From an uncultured Butyrivibrio sp. (lineage in GTDB: Bacteria > Bacillota > Clostridia > Lachnospirales > Lachnospiraceae): a stretch of DNA of 50,737 nucleotides. The notes beneath the pieces were generated by a model. It did not search any database. It saw nothing but the letters and a program-made list of their open reading frames with translations, and was not told where the DNA came from. The stretch spans positions 1 to 50,737 of the forward strand of contig CAMVLM010000006.1 of assembly GCA_947168335.1 (NCBI GenBank), read 5' to 3'. Positions 8,455 through 17,719 of this stretch are shown in pieces. Position numbers and translations under genes: made by a program. How positions within the stretch are numbered: the first letter of the stretch is position 1; each line of letters starts with the position of its first letter.

Positions 8455-9766
8455 ATTCAAACTTCTGCTTATCTTCTACAGTTATATCTGTACCCATCTG
8501 TATCTCGATAAGCTGCAGCTCATCATCACTGTTATTTACAATGGTGTGCTTTTCTCCTGCCTTCATGGAGATTATATCACCAACGTGAACACTTCTCTCA
8601 AAACCGTCAACAACGGTTCTGCCTGTTCCATGAACGATTGTCCACACTTCATCTCTTCTCTCATGAGAATGGTAGTTCATGGAATGACCGGGATTAAGTG
8701 TAACCTTGATGGTCATTGAATCCTTTTCAACATCTATTACACGGTAGCTTCCCCATGATTTCTCGGCAAACATTATCGGCTGCTCGATCTTTTCAACATA
8801 GGGCTTGATATATGAGCTCTGTTCCTTGTCAGAAACAAGGATGCCTTCAGGAGAAACAGCTATAACCGCATTTTTAATTCCCATTGCAATTACGGGAAGA
8901 TTCATATCATTGATAACATGTACATTATCACAATTGTCATTAAGAAGAGCTTCACCGATTGTGCTCTCTTCCATGGCTTCTGTAAGTGTATTCCATGTTC
9001 CCAGATCTTTCCAGAGGCCACCGAATCTCATAACATTTATGCTGTCTTCTTTTTCAACAACAGCGTAGTCAAAGGAAATCTTCTCAAGTGTATCATACTT
9101 GTTAAACAGATCCTTGTAATCAGTAAAGTCTATAAGCTCGTGAGCCTTGTTAAGCAGGTATGAAAGCCTGTATGCAAAAATACCGCCATTCCAAAGTGCT
9201 CCCTTGGATATATAATCCTTTGCTGTCTCTACGTCAGGTTTTTCCTTAAAAGAAACCACCTTGGAAACATCCGATTTGTCCTCGGGAATGATGTAGCCGT
9301 ACTTCTCTGAAGGATAAGTAGGATTGATTCCCATGAGTGTAAGGTTCGCATCGCCTTTTGCAGCCAGCTCTGAAAGCTTACTAAGCGCCTTGAAATAATC
9401 AGCCTCAACATAAGGGTCAACCGGGCATACTACAACCGGATCATCTTCGGATACTCCCTGTACGTCCTTAAGATATGCACTTGCAAGAGCGATTGCAGGG
9501 AATGTATCTCTTCTGCATGGCTCGATTGAAATTCCGACATCCATGCCGAGCTGATTATTTATAGCAGAAACCTGTGTCTTACTGGTAGCTATTGTCACGC
9601 TGGCATTAGGATCTATCTCTTTTATCTGGCGGTAAACCCTCTGAACCATGGATTCATATTCGCCATCTTCTTTTTTAAATATCTTGATAAACTGTTTTGA
9701 TCTTACATCATTGGACAACGGCCAAAGTCTCTGTCCTGATCCACCTGATAATAAAATTACATTCAT
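8450..9766 (-). CDS. manC: Mannose-1-phosphate guanylyltransferase with C-terminal cupin
   Basis: The enzyme forms GDP-mannose from mannose-1-phosphate and GTP. The N-terminal nucleotidyltransferase domain starts with LLSGGSGQRLWPLSNDVRSK, the GGxGxRLxPL nucleotide-binding signature, and carries VSFKEKPD in the middle. A cupin domain at the C-terminus (NYHSHERRDEVWTIVHGTG ... GDIISMKAGEKHTIVN) resembles the isomerase module of type II ManC/AlgA enzymes. At 438 aa it is somewhat shorter than two-function enzymes (~470-480), so phosphomannose isomerase activity is uncertain. The ATG at 9766 has GAGG eight bases upstream. It follows gmd, which uses its product. Confidence 0.93.
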   Translation of the reverse strand: MNVILLSGGSGQRLWPLSNDVRSKQFIKIFKKEDGEYESMVQRVYRQIKEIDPNASVTIATSKTQVSAINNQLGMDVGISIEPCRRDTFPAIALASAYLKDVQGVSEDDPVVVCPVDPYVEADYFKALSKLSELAAKGDANLTLMGINPTYPSEKYGYIIPEDKSDVSKVVSFKEKPDVETAKDYISKGALWNGGIFAYRLSYLLNKAHELIDFTDYKDLFNKYDTLEKISFDYAVVEKEDSINVMRFGGLWKDLGTWNTLTEAMEESTIGEALLNDNCDNVHVINDMNLPVIAMGIKNAVIAVSPEGILVSDKEQSSYIKPYVEKIEQPIMFAEKSWGSYRVIDVEKDSMTIKVTLNPGHSMNYHSHERRDEVWTIVHGTGRTVVDGFERSVHVGDIISMKAGEKHTIVNNSDDELQLIEIQMGTDITVEDKQKFEL

Positions 9767-9790
9767 TACAAATACCTCATTGAAAAAGTT

Positions 9791-9814
9791 GCCCCATGAC
9801 AAAGGCCATGGAGC
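9791..9814 (-). terminator. Hairpin with T-run between gmd and manC (possible attenuator)
   Basis: Minus strand: GCTCCATG / CATGGGGC, an eight-pair stem, followed by AACTTTTTC, located after the gmd stop and 25 bases ahead of the manC start. It could partly terminate transcription and lower manC relative to gmd. Confidence 0.4.
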
Positions 9815-9843
9815 GGGTTTTTATCTATGTTTTTTGCTGAATA

Positions 9844-10935
9844 TTACTTAACAACGCCCTTTTCAAGGTATTCTGCGAGGTTGGTTCTGATATGCTCTTC
9901 AGCACGCTCAACCGCAACCTTCTCCATATCATGCTTGACCATGATCTCAACAAGCTCTTCGAAGCTTGTCTTTGTGGGATTCCAGCCAAGCTCCTTTTTA
10001 GCCTTGGAAGGATCACCCCAAAGATTTACAACATCGGTAGGTCTGTAGAAATCAGGGCTTACTTCAACAAGTACTTTACCTGTAGCCTTGTCGATACCCT
10101 TTTCATCTATATCTTTACCCTGCCACTCAAGCTCGATACCTGCGTGCTTGAATGCAAGAGTTGCAAACTCACGAACGGAGTGCTGTACACCTGTAGCAAT
10201 TACGAAATCCTCAGGCTTGTCATTCTGAAGAATCAGCCACATACACTCCACATAATCCTTGGCATATCCCCAGTCGCGAAGTGAATCAAGGTTACCAAGA
10301 AGGAGCTTGTCCTGCTTGCCCTGCGCGATACGGGATGCAGCCAGTGTGATTTTTCTTGTAACAAAAGTCTCGCCACGTCTCTCTGACTCGTGATTGAAGA
10401 GAATACCTGAACAGCAGAACATGTTGTATGCCTCTCTGTATTCCTTAACGATCCAGAAGCCGTACTGCTTGGCAACAGCATAGGGACTGTAAGGGTGGAA
10501 AGGTGTATTCTCGTTCTGAGGAACCTCCTCAACCTTACCATAAAGCTCTGAAGTTGATGCCTGGTAAATACGGCATGTATCTGCAAGACCGCAAAGTCTG
10601 ACTGCCTCAAGAACACGAAGCACACCTGTTGCGTCAACATCTGCAGTGAACTCAGGTGAATCGAAAGATACCTGAACATGGCTCTGCGCAGCAAGGTTGT
10701 AAATCTCATCAGGTCTGACAAGTGAAACAACCTGCATTATGCTCATGGAATCACCAAGATCCCCATAGTGAAGGTGGAAATTCGGTGTACCCTCCAAATG
10801 AGCGATACGCTCTCTATAGTCAACTGATGAACGGCGGATTACTCCATGTACCTCATATCCTTTTTCAAGAAGAAACTCTGCGAGGTAGGAACCATCCTGA
10901 CCTGTAACACCTGTAATCAAGGCTTTCTTTGCCAT
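9844..10935 (-). CDS. gmd: GDP-mannose 4,6-dehydratase
   Basis: Gmd converts GDP-mannose to GDP-4-keto-6-deoxymannose, the branch point to GDP-fucose, GDP-rhamnose and related sugars. It is an extended short-chain dehydrogenase: the [20 protein letters not shown]ossmann loop, RRSS for NADP phosphate, catalytic ASTSELYGK and [13 protein letters not shown] (YxxxK). Length 363 is typical. The ATG at 10935 follows AAAGGA with seven bases between. A strong promoter lies just upstream, so gmd-manC can be transcribed apart from the long operon. No clear fucose synthetase or rhamnose reductase is adjacent, so the final sugar is unknown. Confidence 0.97.
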   Translation of the reverse strand: MAKKALITGVTGQDGSYLAEFLLEKGYEVHGVIRRSSVDYRERIAHLEGTPNFHLHYGDLGDSMSIMQVVSLVRPDEIYNLAAQSHVQVSFDSPEFTADVDATGVLRVLEAVRLCGLADTCRIYQASTSELYGKVEEVPQNENTPFHPYSPYAVAKQYGFWIVKEYREAYNMFCCSGILFNHESERRGETFVTRKITLAASRIAQGKQDKLLLGNLDSLRDWGYAKDYVECMWLILQNDKPEDFVIATGVQHSVREFATLAFKHAGIELEWQGKDIDEKGIDKATGKVLVEVSPDFYRPTDVVNLWGDPSKAKKELGWNPTKTSFEELVEIMVKHDMEKVAVERAEEHIRTNLAEYLEKGVVK

Positions 10936-10995
10936 AAAATTATTCCTTTCTGTCAAAACAAGCGCAAAATGAAAATTTTTAAAAAGCGCATGAGC

Positions 10996-11023
10996 ATTAT
11001 ATCATTAATTTATTTTTGGTCAA
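10996..11023 (-). promoter_or_regulatory. Promoter of gmd-manC
   Basis: -35 TTGACC (11018-11023), 16-base spacer, perfect -10 TATAAT (10996-11001) on the minus strand. It begins immediately after the wzz stop codon and leaves a ~55-base leader before gmd. Confidence 0.75.
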
Positions 11024-12514
11024 TTACTTTACAAATACAGCTCCCAAAATCTTAACTCCGTATTTCTCACAAAGCTCAATCTCACGAGCAATATTTTCAT
11101 ACTTGGATGAATCTCTTCTCTCCACAAGGACAGCTACATCTGCATCAGCCATACTCTCCATATCGGCGGGAGAATTAAGGACATCGTTGCAGATTTCAAT
11201 GCTCTTCTCAGCTTCTTTTGAAGTAAGCGCCTTTACAAGATCATCTCTTATGACGTTAGCTTCATTATCCCTGGCAACTCCTATTACGCAAATCTTAGAT
11301 ACCTTCATCTTGGTAGAAGCTATTCCAATACCGGAAACCGCAACGTCGAGTCTACTATTCGCATTACCCTTAACTGAAATCTCATCTATCACAGATACTC
11401 CAAAAGCATCCCTGAGATCATCTGCTGTGTGAAGTCTTCCGGACATAACGTATCGGATTGCTATCCATAACGCTGCAAGGAAAGCGCCAATGAAAAGACC
11501 CAGGATTACATATTTGACGCTGAAAGTACGAATGGTCTGAACTTCTACCTGGGATTCCTCATCGAGATATTTCGCAAGAAGATCCTTTACTCCATCTATC
11601 GAATCATCTTCTTCATCAGAAGGATTTATCAAAATCTTATTGTTAATAAGTCCCACAAGAGCAGTGTAATATGGCTTCTGCTCAGTAGTCATTATCGCCA
11701 GGAGATAATTCATATTATATCGAAGATTATATGCATAAGTATTATAGTCCTTCTGTATAGTTTCTACATTTGAATCCTTACCTATAGTAAAATATGTATC
11801 AATTGGCTTAATATTATAATCATATGCTTCTTTTATTTTTGCTGTGGCACCATCTATATGGTTCTGTAAAACAGCCATTATTGTTTCGCACATTTCTTTG
11901 TCAGAACCAATTACAGAAATCTCCATAACAGAACTGCCGGTAACATCTATGCCTATCAGTTCATTTATATAGTTATTATCTACATCCAGCCCTATTGCAG
12001 ATTTTATCTCTGAAATAATATCATCCGTTTTCAACTCTAAAGAATATGCCTGAATAATACTGTCAGCATCACTTATTAAAATCAGGCCATCTCCTGTAGT
12101 TGAAAGCAGCATCTCATTATCTTTTTCAACTGAAACAGAATAATCATCAATTGAATATGCTGCTATAAGCTTAGGAACATTATTGGGATCCACCTTCATA
12201 ATAACTGAAGTATCTCCATATTTCATAAGATCAGCATAATCTCTTGCATAACCCAAATAATGATCTGCCGTAGCCTCTACAAGACCAGCATCAGCTTCAG
12301 AGAGGTTTTCTCTATATGTTTCAAACTGCGTCAAATCCTCCTCAGAAACCTTAACTCCAGATTCTGACTTAACTGTTACAGTGGATTTATAGTATCCAAT
12401 TACCCCGACGATTCCAGCACAAATAAATGAACACAAAATAAGAATTTGCCATCGTTTTATAAGATGCTTCGCAAGATCTAGTAAATCAATTTCAAGATTG
12501 TCTTTATAATTCAT
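11024..12514 (-). CDS. Wzz/CapA-type chain-length determinant with a degenerate tyrosine-kinase-like domain
   Basis: A polysaccharide co-polymerase. It has a Wzz N-terminus (LDLAKHLIKRWQILILCSFI, first membrane helix at ~20-40), a large extracytoplasmic part, and a second helix near residue 340 (YVILGLFIGAFLAALWIAI). The cytoplasmic ~130-residue tail resembles the Rossmann core of bacterial tyrosine kinases: KICVIGVARDNEANVIRDDL sits where the Walker A loop would be, and ADADVAVLVERRD plus GVKILGAVFVK match later strands. The GK[ST] of Walker A is missing, so ATP binding is unlikely. The ATG at 12514 uses GGGAG 11 bases upstream; a GTG 18 bases earlier is possible. It has its own promoter at the end of the polysaccharide operon and probably sets polymer length with Wzy. 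Confidence 0.85.
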   Translation of the reverse strand: MNYKDNLEIDLLDLAKHLIKRWQILILCSFICAGIVGVIGYYKSTVTVKSESGVKVSEEDLTQFETYRENLSEADAGLVEATADHYLGYARDYADLMKYGDTSVIMKVDPNNVPKLIAAYSIDDYSVSVEKDNEMLLSTTGDGLILISDADSIIQAYSLELKTDDIISEIKSAIGLDVDNNYINELIGIDVTGSSVMEISVIGSDKEMCETIMAVLQNHIDGATAKIKEAYDYNIKPIDTYFTIGKDSNVETIQKDYNTYAYNLRYNMNYLLAIMTTEQKPYYTALVGLINNKILINPSDEEDDSIDGVKDLLAKYLDEESQVEVQTIRTFSVKYVILGLFIGAFLAALWIAIRYVMSGRLHTADDLRDAFGVSVIDEISVKGNANSRLDVAVSGIGIASTKMKVSKICVIGVARDNEANVIRDDLVKALTSKEAEKSIEICNDVLNSPADMESMADADVAVLVERRDSSKYENIAREIELCEKYGVKILGAVFVK

Positions 12515-12541
12515 CCTCAAATAATCTCCCACAAATTGTAC

Positions 12542-12566
12542 ACGGCGCGACTAACCATCGCGCCGT
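12542..12566 (-). promoter_or_regulatory. GC-rich perfect hairpin in the wzz leader
   Basis: Inverted repeat ACGGCGCGA - 7 bases - TCGCGCCGT, nine perfect pairs, lies 27 bases ahead of the wzz start and downstream of its promoter. No T-run follows, so it is not a standard terminator; it may stabilise the transcript or bind a factor. Confidence 0.5.
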
Positions 12567-12578
12567 AGTCATCGTAAA

Positions 12579-12607
12579 CATTATACAGTATCTTACAAAA
12601 TTGTAAA
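12579..12607 (-). promoter_or_regulatory. Promoter of wzz
   Basis: Minus strand: TTTACA, 16 bases, perfect TATAAT. An inverted repeat TTACAA/TTGTAA overlaps the -35 region and could be an operator. It lies in the 100-base gap between the HipA-like kinase gene and wzz. Confidence 0.55.
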
Positions 12608-12614
12608 ATCAAGG

Positions 12615-13691
12615 CTAATGCCTTAAGATTGTCATTCTATCCATAAGCATTTTATAAGTATGTTCTCTTCCTTCAAACCAGCCTTGATCAATTTCTTTAA
12701 TTTGATTTATTCCAATTTCACGAACAGCCTCAATAGCCGCCTGCTTCTGCGAAATATGCCTTGGTAATGTAGTCTGACAAAGAGCGCCCTCAACATTATC
12801 ATATGCCTTAAATGCCTGATTAAAATCCATAAGGTCATGGAGCCTGATCGGTCTTCCTGACTTATTATCAATCAGCAATCCCCAATTCTCCCAATGGCGA
12901 TCCGTATTGCCAACTAGATAATCCACAATATTCATCATATAGTAGCCATGCTTATCTATTCGTATTATCTCTTCAATAGGATTAAGATCATGATTAACGG
13001 CATATATATCAAATGCCGCCCTGGTTGCAATACTATAGTCAAGATTAGTCATGATTTTGCTGGAAGAAACCTCGAGTCCATCATACTCATCACGAGAATA
13101 AGTTACCTGATTGCAATCAAAGCAGCTGCAGATTTTACTGGCTAAGAGTTCATTCTCCACATTTTCTTTATCGCCATCCTTATAAAGATAAAATCCATCT
13201 TCTTTCCTGATCCATGCTTTGGGAAATACTCCGCTTGTTGATACATCATCTGCTATTAAATGCGCATTCTCTACTGTCATTGATTTGCCTCTTAAAGACA
13301 AATCCACAAACGCATTATCCAAATGATTCTCAAAAATATTTACTTTTGAGAATGTCACGTCCTCATCTTCTGTTTTTACCCAGTAAATATCCGAAAGTGT
13401 AAGGCAATGGTATGTAAGTGCTATAGCTGCTCGGTCTTTGTCGGTTTTGCCCTGCATAAGGCCAAGACTGCCAAGAATCTCTTTTGCATACTTTCTATCC
13501 AAAGTCAGAACCCTGTTAGCACACCAATAATAAAAATTTGTAAGGTTATTGACCATAATATCAATATCTGAACCATCTTCAAGCCACAGGTCATAAGGCA
13601 AGCGATCCTTACTCACTATATTTGCAATGCCATTGCTGCTGAGTGTAGCTATTAAGTTTTCGCCGCACATAATTTGCCACTTGATAATCAT
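12615..13691 (-). CDS. Solitary HipA-like (CtkA/HipA_C fold) protein kinase
   Basis: The C-terminal half carries the HipA-type kinase signature. AWIRKEDGFYLYKDG gives the ATP-binding strand lysine and P-loop-like turn, ENELLASKI the helix-C glutamate, NIVDYLVGNTDRHWENWG the catalytic loop (Asp, His, Asn), and RLHDLMDFNQAF the metal-binding Asp. All key residues are present, so it is probably active. The N-terminal ~100 residues are not recognised. Toxin HipA is normally paired with a HipB DNA-binding antitoxin; none is adjacent. The ATG at 13691 is preceded by GGGGAAAAAG; 358 aa. It is the last gene of the long polysaccharide run, 43 bases after an acyltransferase. Target unknown; a role tied to the polymer machinery is inference. 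Confidence 0.78.
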   Translation of the reverse strand: MIIKWQIMCGENLIATLSSNGIANIVSKDRLPYDLWLEDGSDIDIMVNNLTNFYYWCANRVLTLDRKYAKEILGSLGLMQGKTDKDRAAIALTYHCLTLSDIYWVKTEDEDVTFSKVNIFENHLDNAFVDLSLRGKSMTVENAHLIADDVSTSGVFPKAWIRKEDGFYLYKDGDKENVENELLASKICSCFDCNQVTYSRDEYDGLEVSSSKIMTNLDYSIATRAAFDIYAVNHDLNPIEEIIRIDKHGYYMMNIVDYLVGNTDRHWENWGLLIDNKSGRPIRLHDLMDFNQAFKAYDNVEGALCQTTLPRHISQKQAAIEAVREIGINQIKEIDQGWFEGREHTYKMLMDRMTILRH

Positions 13692-13733
13692 CTTTTTCCC
13701 CAAGTATTGCAAAAACTACAAATTTGATGAATA

Positions 13734-14765
13734 CTAAACTACTCTTTTCACTATTCTTCTAATATATACAATCAATGCTGAAACAAATACTGCTAATATA
13801 TATATTATTATGGGTGCGATATTGCTGTAAATAACAGACATTACATTCGGAAGATACGGAAGGCTTCTCATGAAAAGATCAATTACAATAGGATGAAGAA
13901 TATAGATATATAAAGAATAATTCTTTCCGATATAATTTGCTATTCGTAACCTCCCATCCCAAAAGTGACTCACAAATAGAATAAATAATGCAACGCTTAA
14001 AAGAGTACTGCTAATATAATGTTCACGCACACTACTTAAACCATAATGATTAAGCAAGTCCTTTTCTAAACCGGTAGTTATTATAAACAAAAGAACAAAT
14101 AAACAATTCAAAATAGGCTTTGTACCTATAATTTCAATAATTCTATTATTCTTTCGAAGAAGATATCCTATTGTAAAATATGGTAATGCAACACATAAAA
14201 AATTCCTCACATAAAGATATGAAAACTCTCTATGCATTAGTACTAGAGAATACTTTCCAAAAGCTAAATCTGTACATAGAAGTATTGGCATAGCAATCAT
14301 TAAAATGATATCCGCTTTTCCTGGAATTAGCTTTTTCAATAAATAAACCACTATAAGGCAATAAAGTAGCGAGTATAAATACCATAGATGTCCACCATCA
14401 GGCGGATTATTAAGTAAAACCCATTCTATCATTTGCGTTTTGCCAAACTTTTCTAGAATAATTGTGCCTACACTCTTGCCATATGAAGCCTCAAATATCA
14501 CATCTTTAATTAAGTATAATACTGTACTCGTGATTGCAAGCAGAAATATTTTCCTTATTTCATCTAATTGTCTGCACTTTGCCTCTGTAATCACATAAAA
14601 ATATCCTGTTATCATAAAAAACACAGGAACTGCTATTCTTGCTATCGCAATAGCATAATAGCCGACAAGCCCAGGGAAATTTATATGGATAATTACAACC
14701 AAAAACGAACAAATTGTCTTTAAAATGTCTAGTCCATATACTCTGCCTTCAAGCTTAGTAGTCAT
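13734..14765 (-). CDS. Acyltransferase family 3 membrane protein
   Basis: A 343-residue polytopic protein with about ten hydrophobic segments. The N-terminus GLDILKTICSFLVVIIHINF carries the conserved membrane-embedded His of the acyltransferase-3 family, and IAVPVFFMITGYF is the second family landmark. Members usually O-acetylate sugars or transfer succinyl groups from the cytoplasmic face. No SGNH domain is fused. RBS GGAAG precedes the ATG. Neighbours are the MBOAT/SGNH pair upstream and the HipA-like kinase downstream, so it probably decorates the polymer; donor and sugar are unknown. Confidence 0.88.
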   Translation of the reverse strand: MTTKLEGRVYGLDILKTICSFLVVIIHINFPGLVGYYAIAIARIAVPVFFMITGYFYVITEAKCRQLDEIRKIFLLAITSTVLYLIKDVIFEASYGKSVGTIILEKFGKTQMIEWVLLNNPPDGGHLWYLYSLLYCLIVVYLLKKLIPGKADIILMIAMPILLCTDLAFGKYSLVLMHREFSYLYVRNFLCVALPYFTIGYLLRKNNRIIEIIGTKPILNCLFVLLFIITTGLEKDLLNHYGLSSVREHYISSTLLSVALFILFVSHFWDGRLRIANYIGKNYSLYIYILHPIVIDLFMRSLPYLPNVMSVIYSNIAPIIIYILAVFVSALIVYIRRIVKRVV

Positions 14766-14798
14766 TATAGTTCTTCCACACCTCCAATTTCGATCACA

Positions 14799-16172
14799 TT
14801 ATGAATATACCCTGTTAAAACTATTTTCATCATTAAGAAACATTGACTTATCTACTATCTCATGTGAATCACTTTCCAAGACAATAATTGATATTCCTTT
14901 ATCTTCCGTAGTCGTTTCAGAAATAACGTTACTAAGGAAACTTAATTCTGTACCATTTAAATCTCCTGTCACTTTAAAATTCTTTCTATCCAGGTCCATG
15001 GAAGAATAATCAACATAATAAATACTTTTATGTGATTCATCCTGCACATCAATGCCCAAATTATTCAGTAATCTTGCCTGCTTATCTGTAATGGCATCAA
15101 CATTTATATCCAAAACGCAATCATAACTATTATCTGCAAGCATTGATAAATATGCATTTAAATCATCTTGTGCAGCAAAATTATTTTTCTTGAACTTCTT
15201 ATATTTTTCATAGTCCGAATCCCACAATTCGCACAATGCGGCATTTTCTTTATGACTCTCAATACCATAATTTTCTGCCAAATAATTTCCCAGGTAGTTA
15301 GTTACTTTCCTAGCTCCTGACCCATTTAAATGGCTTGCTTCATCCGAACAGTCTGTAGCATAATCAATCAACCCTTCCATCTTTAAAAAGTTTATGTAGT
15401 CCACGCCATATTTCTTAGCTATATCAGGAACTCTGTTTGCTTCAAGCTGCTCATCTTCTGAAGCCGGGAACGGAAGATATGTAAGAAGAACATCAATTCC
15501 ACGATTTTGACACTCCTCTATCATCTTTTCCAGATATTCTATTCCCAAAGTTGTTTCTGTTTCGAATTTTCTGTCCCCAACTGACCAGCTAAATGAATTG
15601 ACATCAGCGACAAAGTTTCTTGTTTCAGCACCTTTTTCCACTTTATATGACGGATTGAAATCTTCCGCCGTCAACTCATTCCATCTTGCATGATAAATTG
15701 AAAAATCAAACAAATACTCCATCTGTTCAGAAAAGTCAGTTGCCAGATCCTGCATCATTTCTACTTTAGTCTTGCTAAAAGGAAAAGCATCCAATTCCAA
15801 ATGCGAAAGTGCCGGATTTAGTTTTCCATAACCGTTTATCAGCATACAATCGATTACAACAACTTTAGGAACATGGTAATCAAATGCATTCATCATTACC
15901 CAATATGTTGTTGAGATATTCATTCCGTGTCCGGCAAGATTAAAGGATGTGATTCCATAGTCCTCCCAAAGTTCCATAGGATACACACCATTTATCATAT
16001 GGCTTGTCCCAAGAAACAAAACATCATAATCTGATGTATCAGTGAAAAACTCAGCACATCTTTCATCTGCATCTTTTCTCTTTAAAACCTTACCGGCACC
16101 GGTTATGGCAAGAAGAACTGTAATAACCACAACCAACACGCTGATTATTCTATATATATGTTTTCGCATCAT
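14799..16172 (-). CDS. Membrane-anchored SGNH/DltD-like acyl-transfer partner of the MBOAT protein
   Basis: A single N-terminal membrane helix (IYRIISVLVVVITVLLAITG) anchors an extracytoplasmic domain of ~420 residues. VLFLGTSHMINGVYPME carries the catalytic Ser of the SGNH/DltD/AlgJ-like fold (GTSH), and SDEASHLNGSGA carries the D-x2-H pair. The C-terminal ~120 residues are not recognised. Such proteins accept an acyl group from an MBOAT partner and pass it to a polysaccharide or teichoic acid outside the membrane. The ATG follows AAAGGATC, nine bases after the MBOAT gene stops, so the two are almost certainly co-translated and work together. Confidence 0.82.
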   Translation of the reverse strand: MMRKHIYRIISVLVVVITVLLAITGAGKVLKRKDADERCAEFFTDTSDYDVLFLGTSHMINGVYPMELWEDYGITSFNLAGHGMNISTTYWVMMNAFDYHVPKVVVIDCMLINGYGKLNPALSHLELDAFPFSKTKVEMMQDLATDFSEQMEYLFDFSIYHARWNELTAEDFNPSYKVEKGAETRNFVADVNSFSWSVGDRKFETETTLGIEYLEKMIEECQNRGIDVLLTYLPFPASEDEQLEANRVPDIAKKYGVDYINFLKMEGLIDYATDCSDEASHLNGSGARKVTNYLGNYLAENYGIESHKENAALCELWDSDYEKYKKFKKNNFAAQDDLNAYLSMLADNSYDCVLDINVDAITDKQARLLNNLGIDVQDESHKSIYYVDYSSMDLDRKNFKVTGDLNGTELSFLSNVISETTTEDKGISIIVLESDSHEIVDKSMFLNDENSFNRVYS

Positions 16173-16180
16173 TAGATCCT

Positions 16181-17677
16181 TTAAAACTGAAAATAGATAA
16201 AACTGGAAGCTTCATATGCATTTCCCCATATTCCGAAAATGAGTATCAGGAAAATCGATCCGGCAAATACTGCCCATCTGAACCAGTACTCCTGCTCCAG
16301 TATAAACTTCCTTATGCAGATTCCCTTATACTTCAGGCAATCTGATCCTATCAATATTGCGATTGCCAACAACATGATATTAAAGTTTTTCCTGTCCAAT
16401 CCACAGGAATAAAGAGAATCATCAAATAAAATCCATGGATTATGGACAAAAATCATGCTTTTAATAATCTGAAAAGCACTTAAAAATCTCTTTGCCCTGA
16501 AGAATATCCATGCAAAATCAACTAAAACAAATGTCCCAAAGATTTTAATCAGTTTGTGGCTAAACGCATTCCTGTTAAAATGTAATGCTTCATTTACCTT
16601 ATTTCTGACGGGCATCAATAATTCACCAATTACCTGATAGAGACCATTAAGTCCTCCCCATGCCACATAGCTCCACTGGGCACCATGCCACAAGCCACTA
16701 ACAAGAAAAACAATCATCTTATTGATCAGCTTTTTGGTTTTTCCTCTTCTGCTTCCACCAAGTGGAATATACAGATAATCTTTAAACCAGGAGCTCAATG
16801 AAATATGCCATCTTCTCCAAAAATCCATAACCGAATCTGCCATATAAGGTGCATTGAAATTCTCCATCAACTGCACACCAAGAATCTTGGCCGCGCCCAT
16901 TGCAATTGTAGAATAACCGGCAAAATCACCATAAATCTGAAAAGCAAACAAAACAGTAGCCACTACTAAATACATTCCGCCATAGGTTGAAACATCTCCA
17001 TAAATCGTATCAACCACAATGGACACTCTGTCTGCAATCACAATTTTCAGAAAGTATCCCCATATCATTAGCAGTATACCTTCTCTGAAATTGTCAAAAT
17101 CAAAATGGGAAGGCGTCGCCAATTGTTTCAGCAGATTTTTGGATCTCTCGATAGGTCCCGCCACTAATTGAGGGAAAAAGGAAACAAATAAAGCATATCG
17201 AAGAAAATTTTTCTCCTCATAAATCTCTCCACGATATACATCCATTGTGTAAGAGAGCGCCTGAAATGTAAAAAAAGAAATACCCACCGGCAACAGAATA
17301 TCAACCTGCGGGATCACCAGATTAACATGTATCAATTGAAACAGCTGATCTAATGTATCAATTAAAAAATTAGTATATTTAAAATAGAATAAGATTCCTA
17401 TATTTGAAGCAAAGCTAACGAAAACCACCAGTTTTCTTCTGAAATTCCTGGTCTTTTCCTCCACATCACCTGCACTGATCCGCCCCAGCATCAAGCCACT
17501 CAGATATGTTATTACAGTTGAAGTCAGCAGCAAAATTGCATATTTTGCATTCCAACACATATAAAAATAATAACTTGAAACAAGAAGCCAGATATATCTG
17601 ATTCTGTTCGGAATAATAAAGTACACCATTACTACTAATGGAAAAAATATTAAAAATTGTCCTGAATTAAACAACAT
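16181..17677 (-). CDS. MBOAT family O-acyltransferase (AlgI/DltB-like)
   Basis: A 498-residue membrane-bound O-acyltransferase. Landmarks are FFPQLVAGPIERSKNLL, MDFWRRWHISLSSWFKDYLY with the following IPLGG, and SGLWHGAQWSYVAWGGLNG, which holds the catalytic His. Around eleven hydrophobic segments fit the family. It moves an acyl group, usually acetyl, across the membrane for O-acylation of polysaccharide. It lies directly upstream of its SGNH partner and 42 bases after the ferredoxin gene. RBS AGAGGATAGA precedes the ATG. Identity is secure; the acceptor is inferred to be this locus's polymer. Confidence 0.95.
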   Translation of the reverse strand: MLFNSGQFLIFFPLVVMVYFIIPNRIRYIWLLVSSYYFYMCWNAKYAILLLTSTVITYLSGLMLGRISAGDVEEKTRNFRRKLVVFVSFASNIGILFYFKYTNFLIDTLDQLFQLIHVNLVIPQVDILLPVGISFFTFQALSYTMDVYRGEIYEEKNFLRYALFVSFFPQLVAGPIERSKNLLKQLATPSHFDFDNFREGILLMIWGYFLKIVIADRVSIVVDTIYGDVSTYGGMYLVVATVLFAFQIYGDFAGYSTIAMGAAKILGVQLMENFNAPYMADSVMDFWRRWHISLSSWFKDYLYIPLGGSRRGKTKKLINKMIVFLVSGLWHGAQWSYVAWGGLNGLYQVIGELLMPVRNKVNEALHFNRNAFSHKLIKIFGTFVLVDFAWIFFRAKRFLSAFQIIKSMIFVHNPWILFDDSLYSCGLDRKNFNIMLLAIAILIGSDCLKYKGICIRKFILEQEYWFRWAVFAGSIFLILIFGIWGNAYEASSFIYFQF

Positions 17678-17719
17678 ATATTCTCTATCCTCTTCATAAA
17701 ACCAAGCTGTACCTGCATA

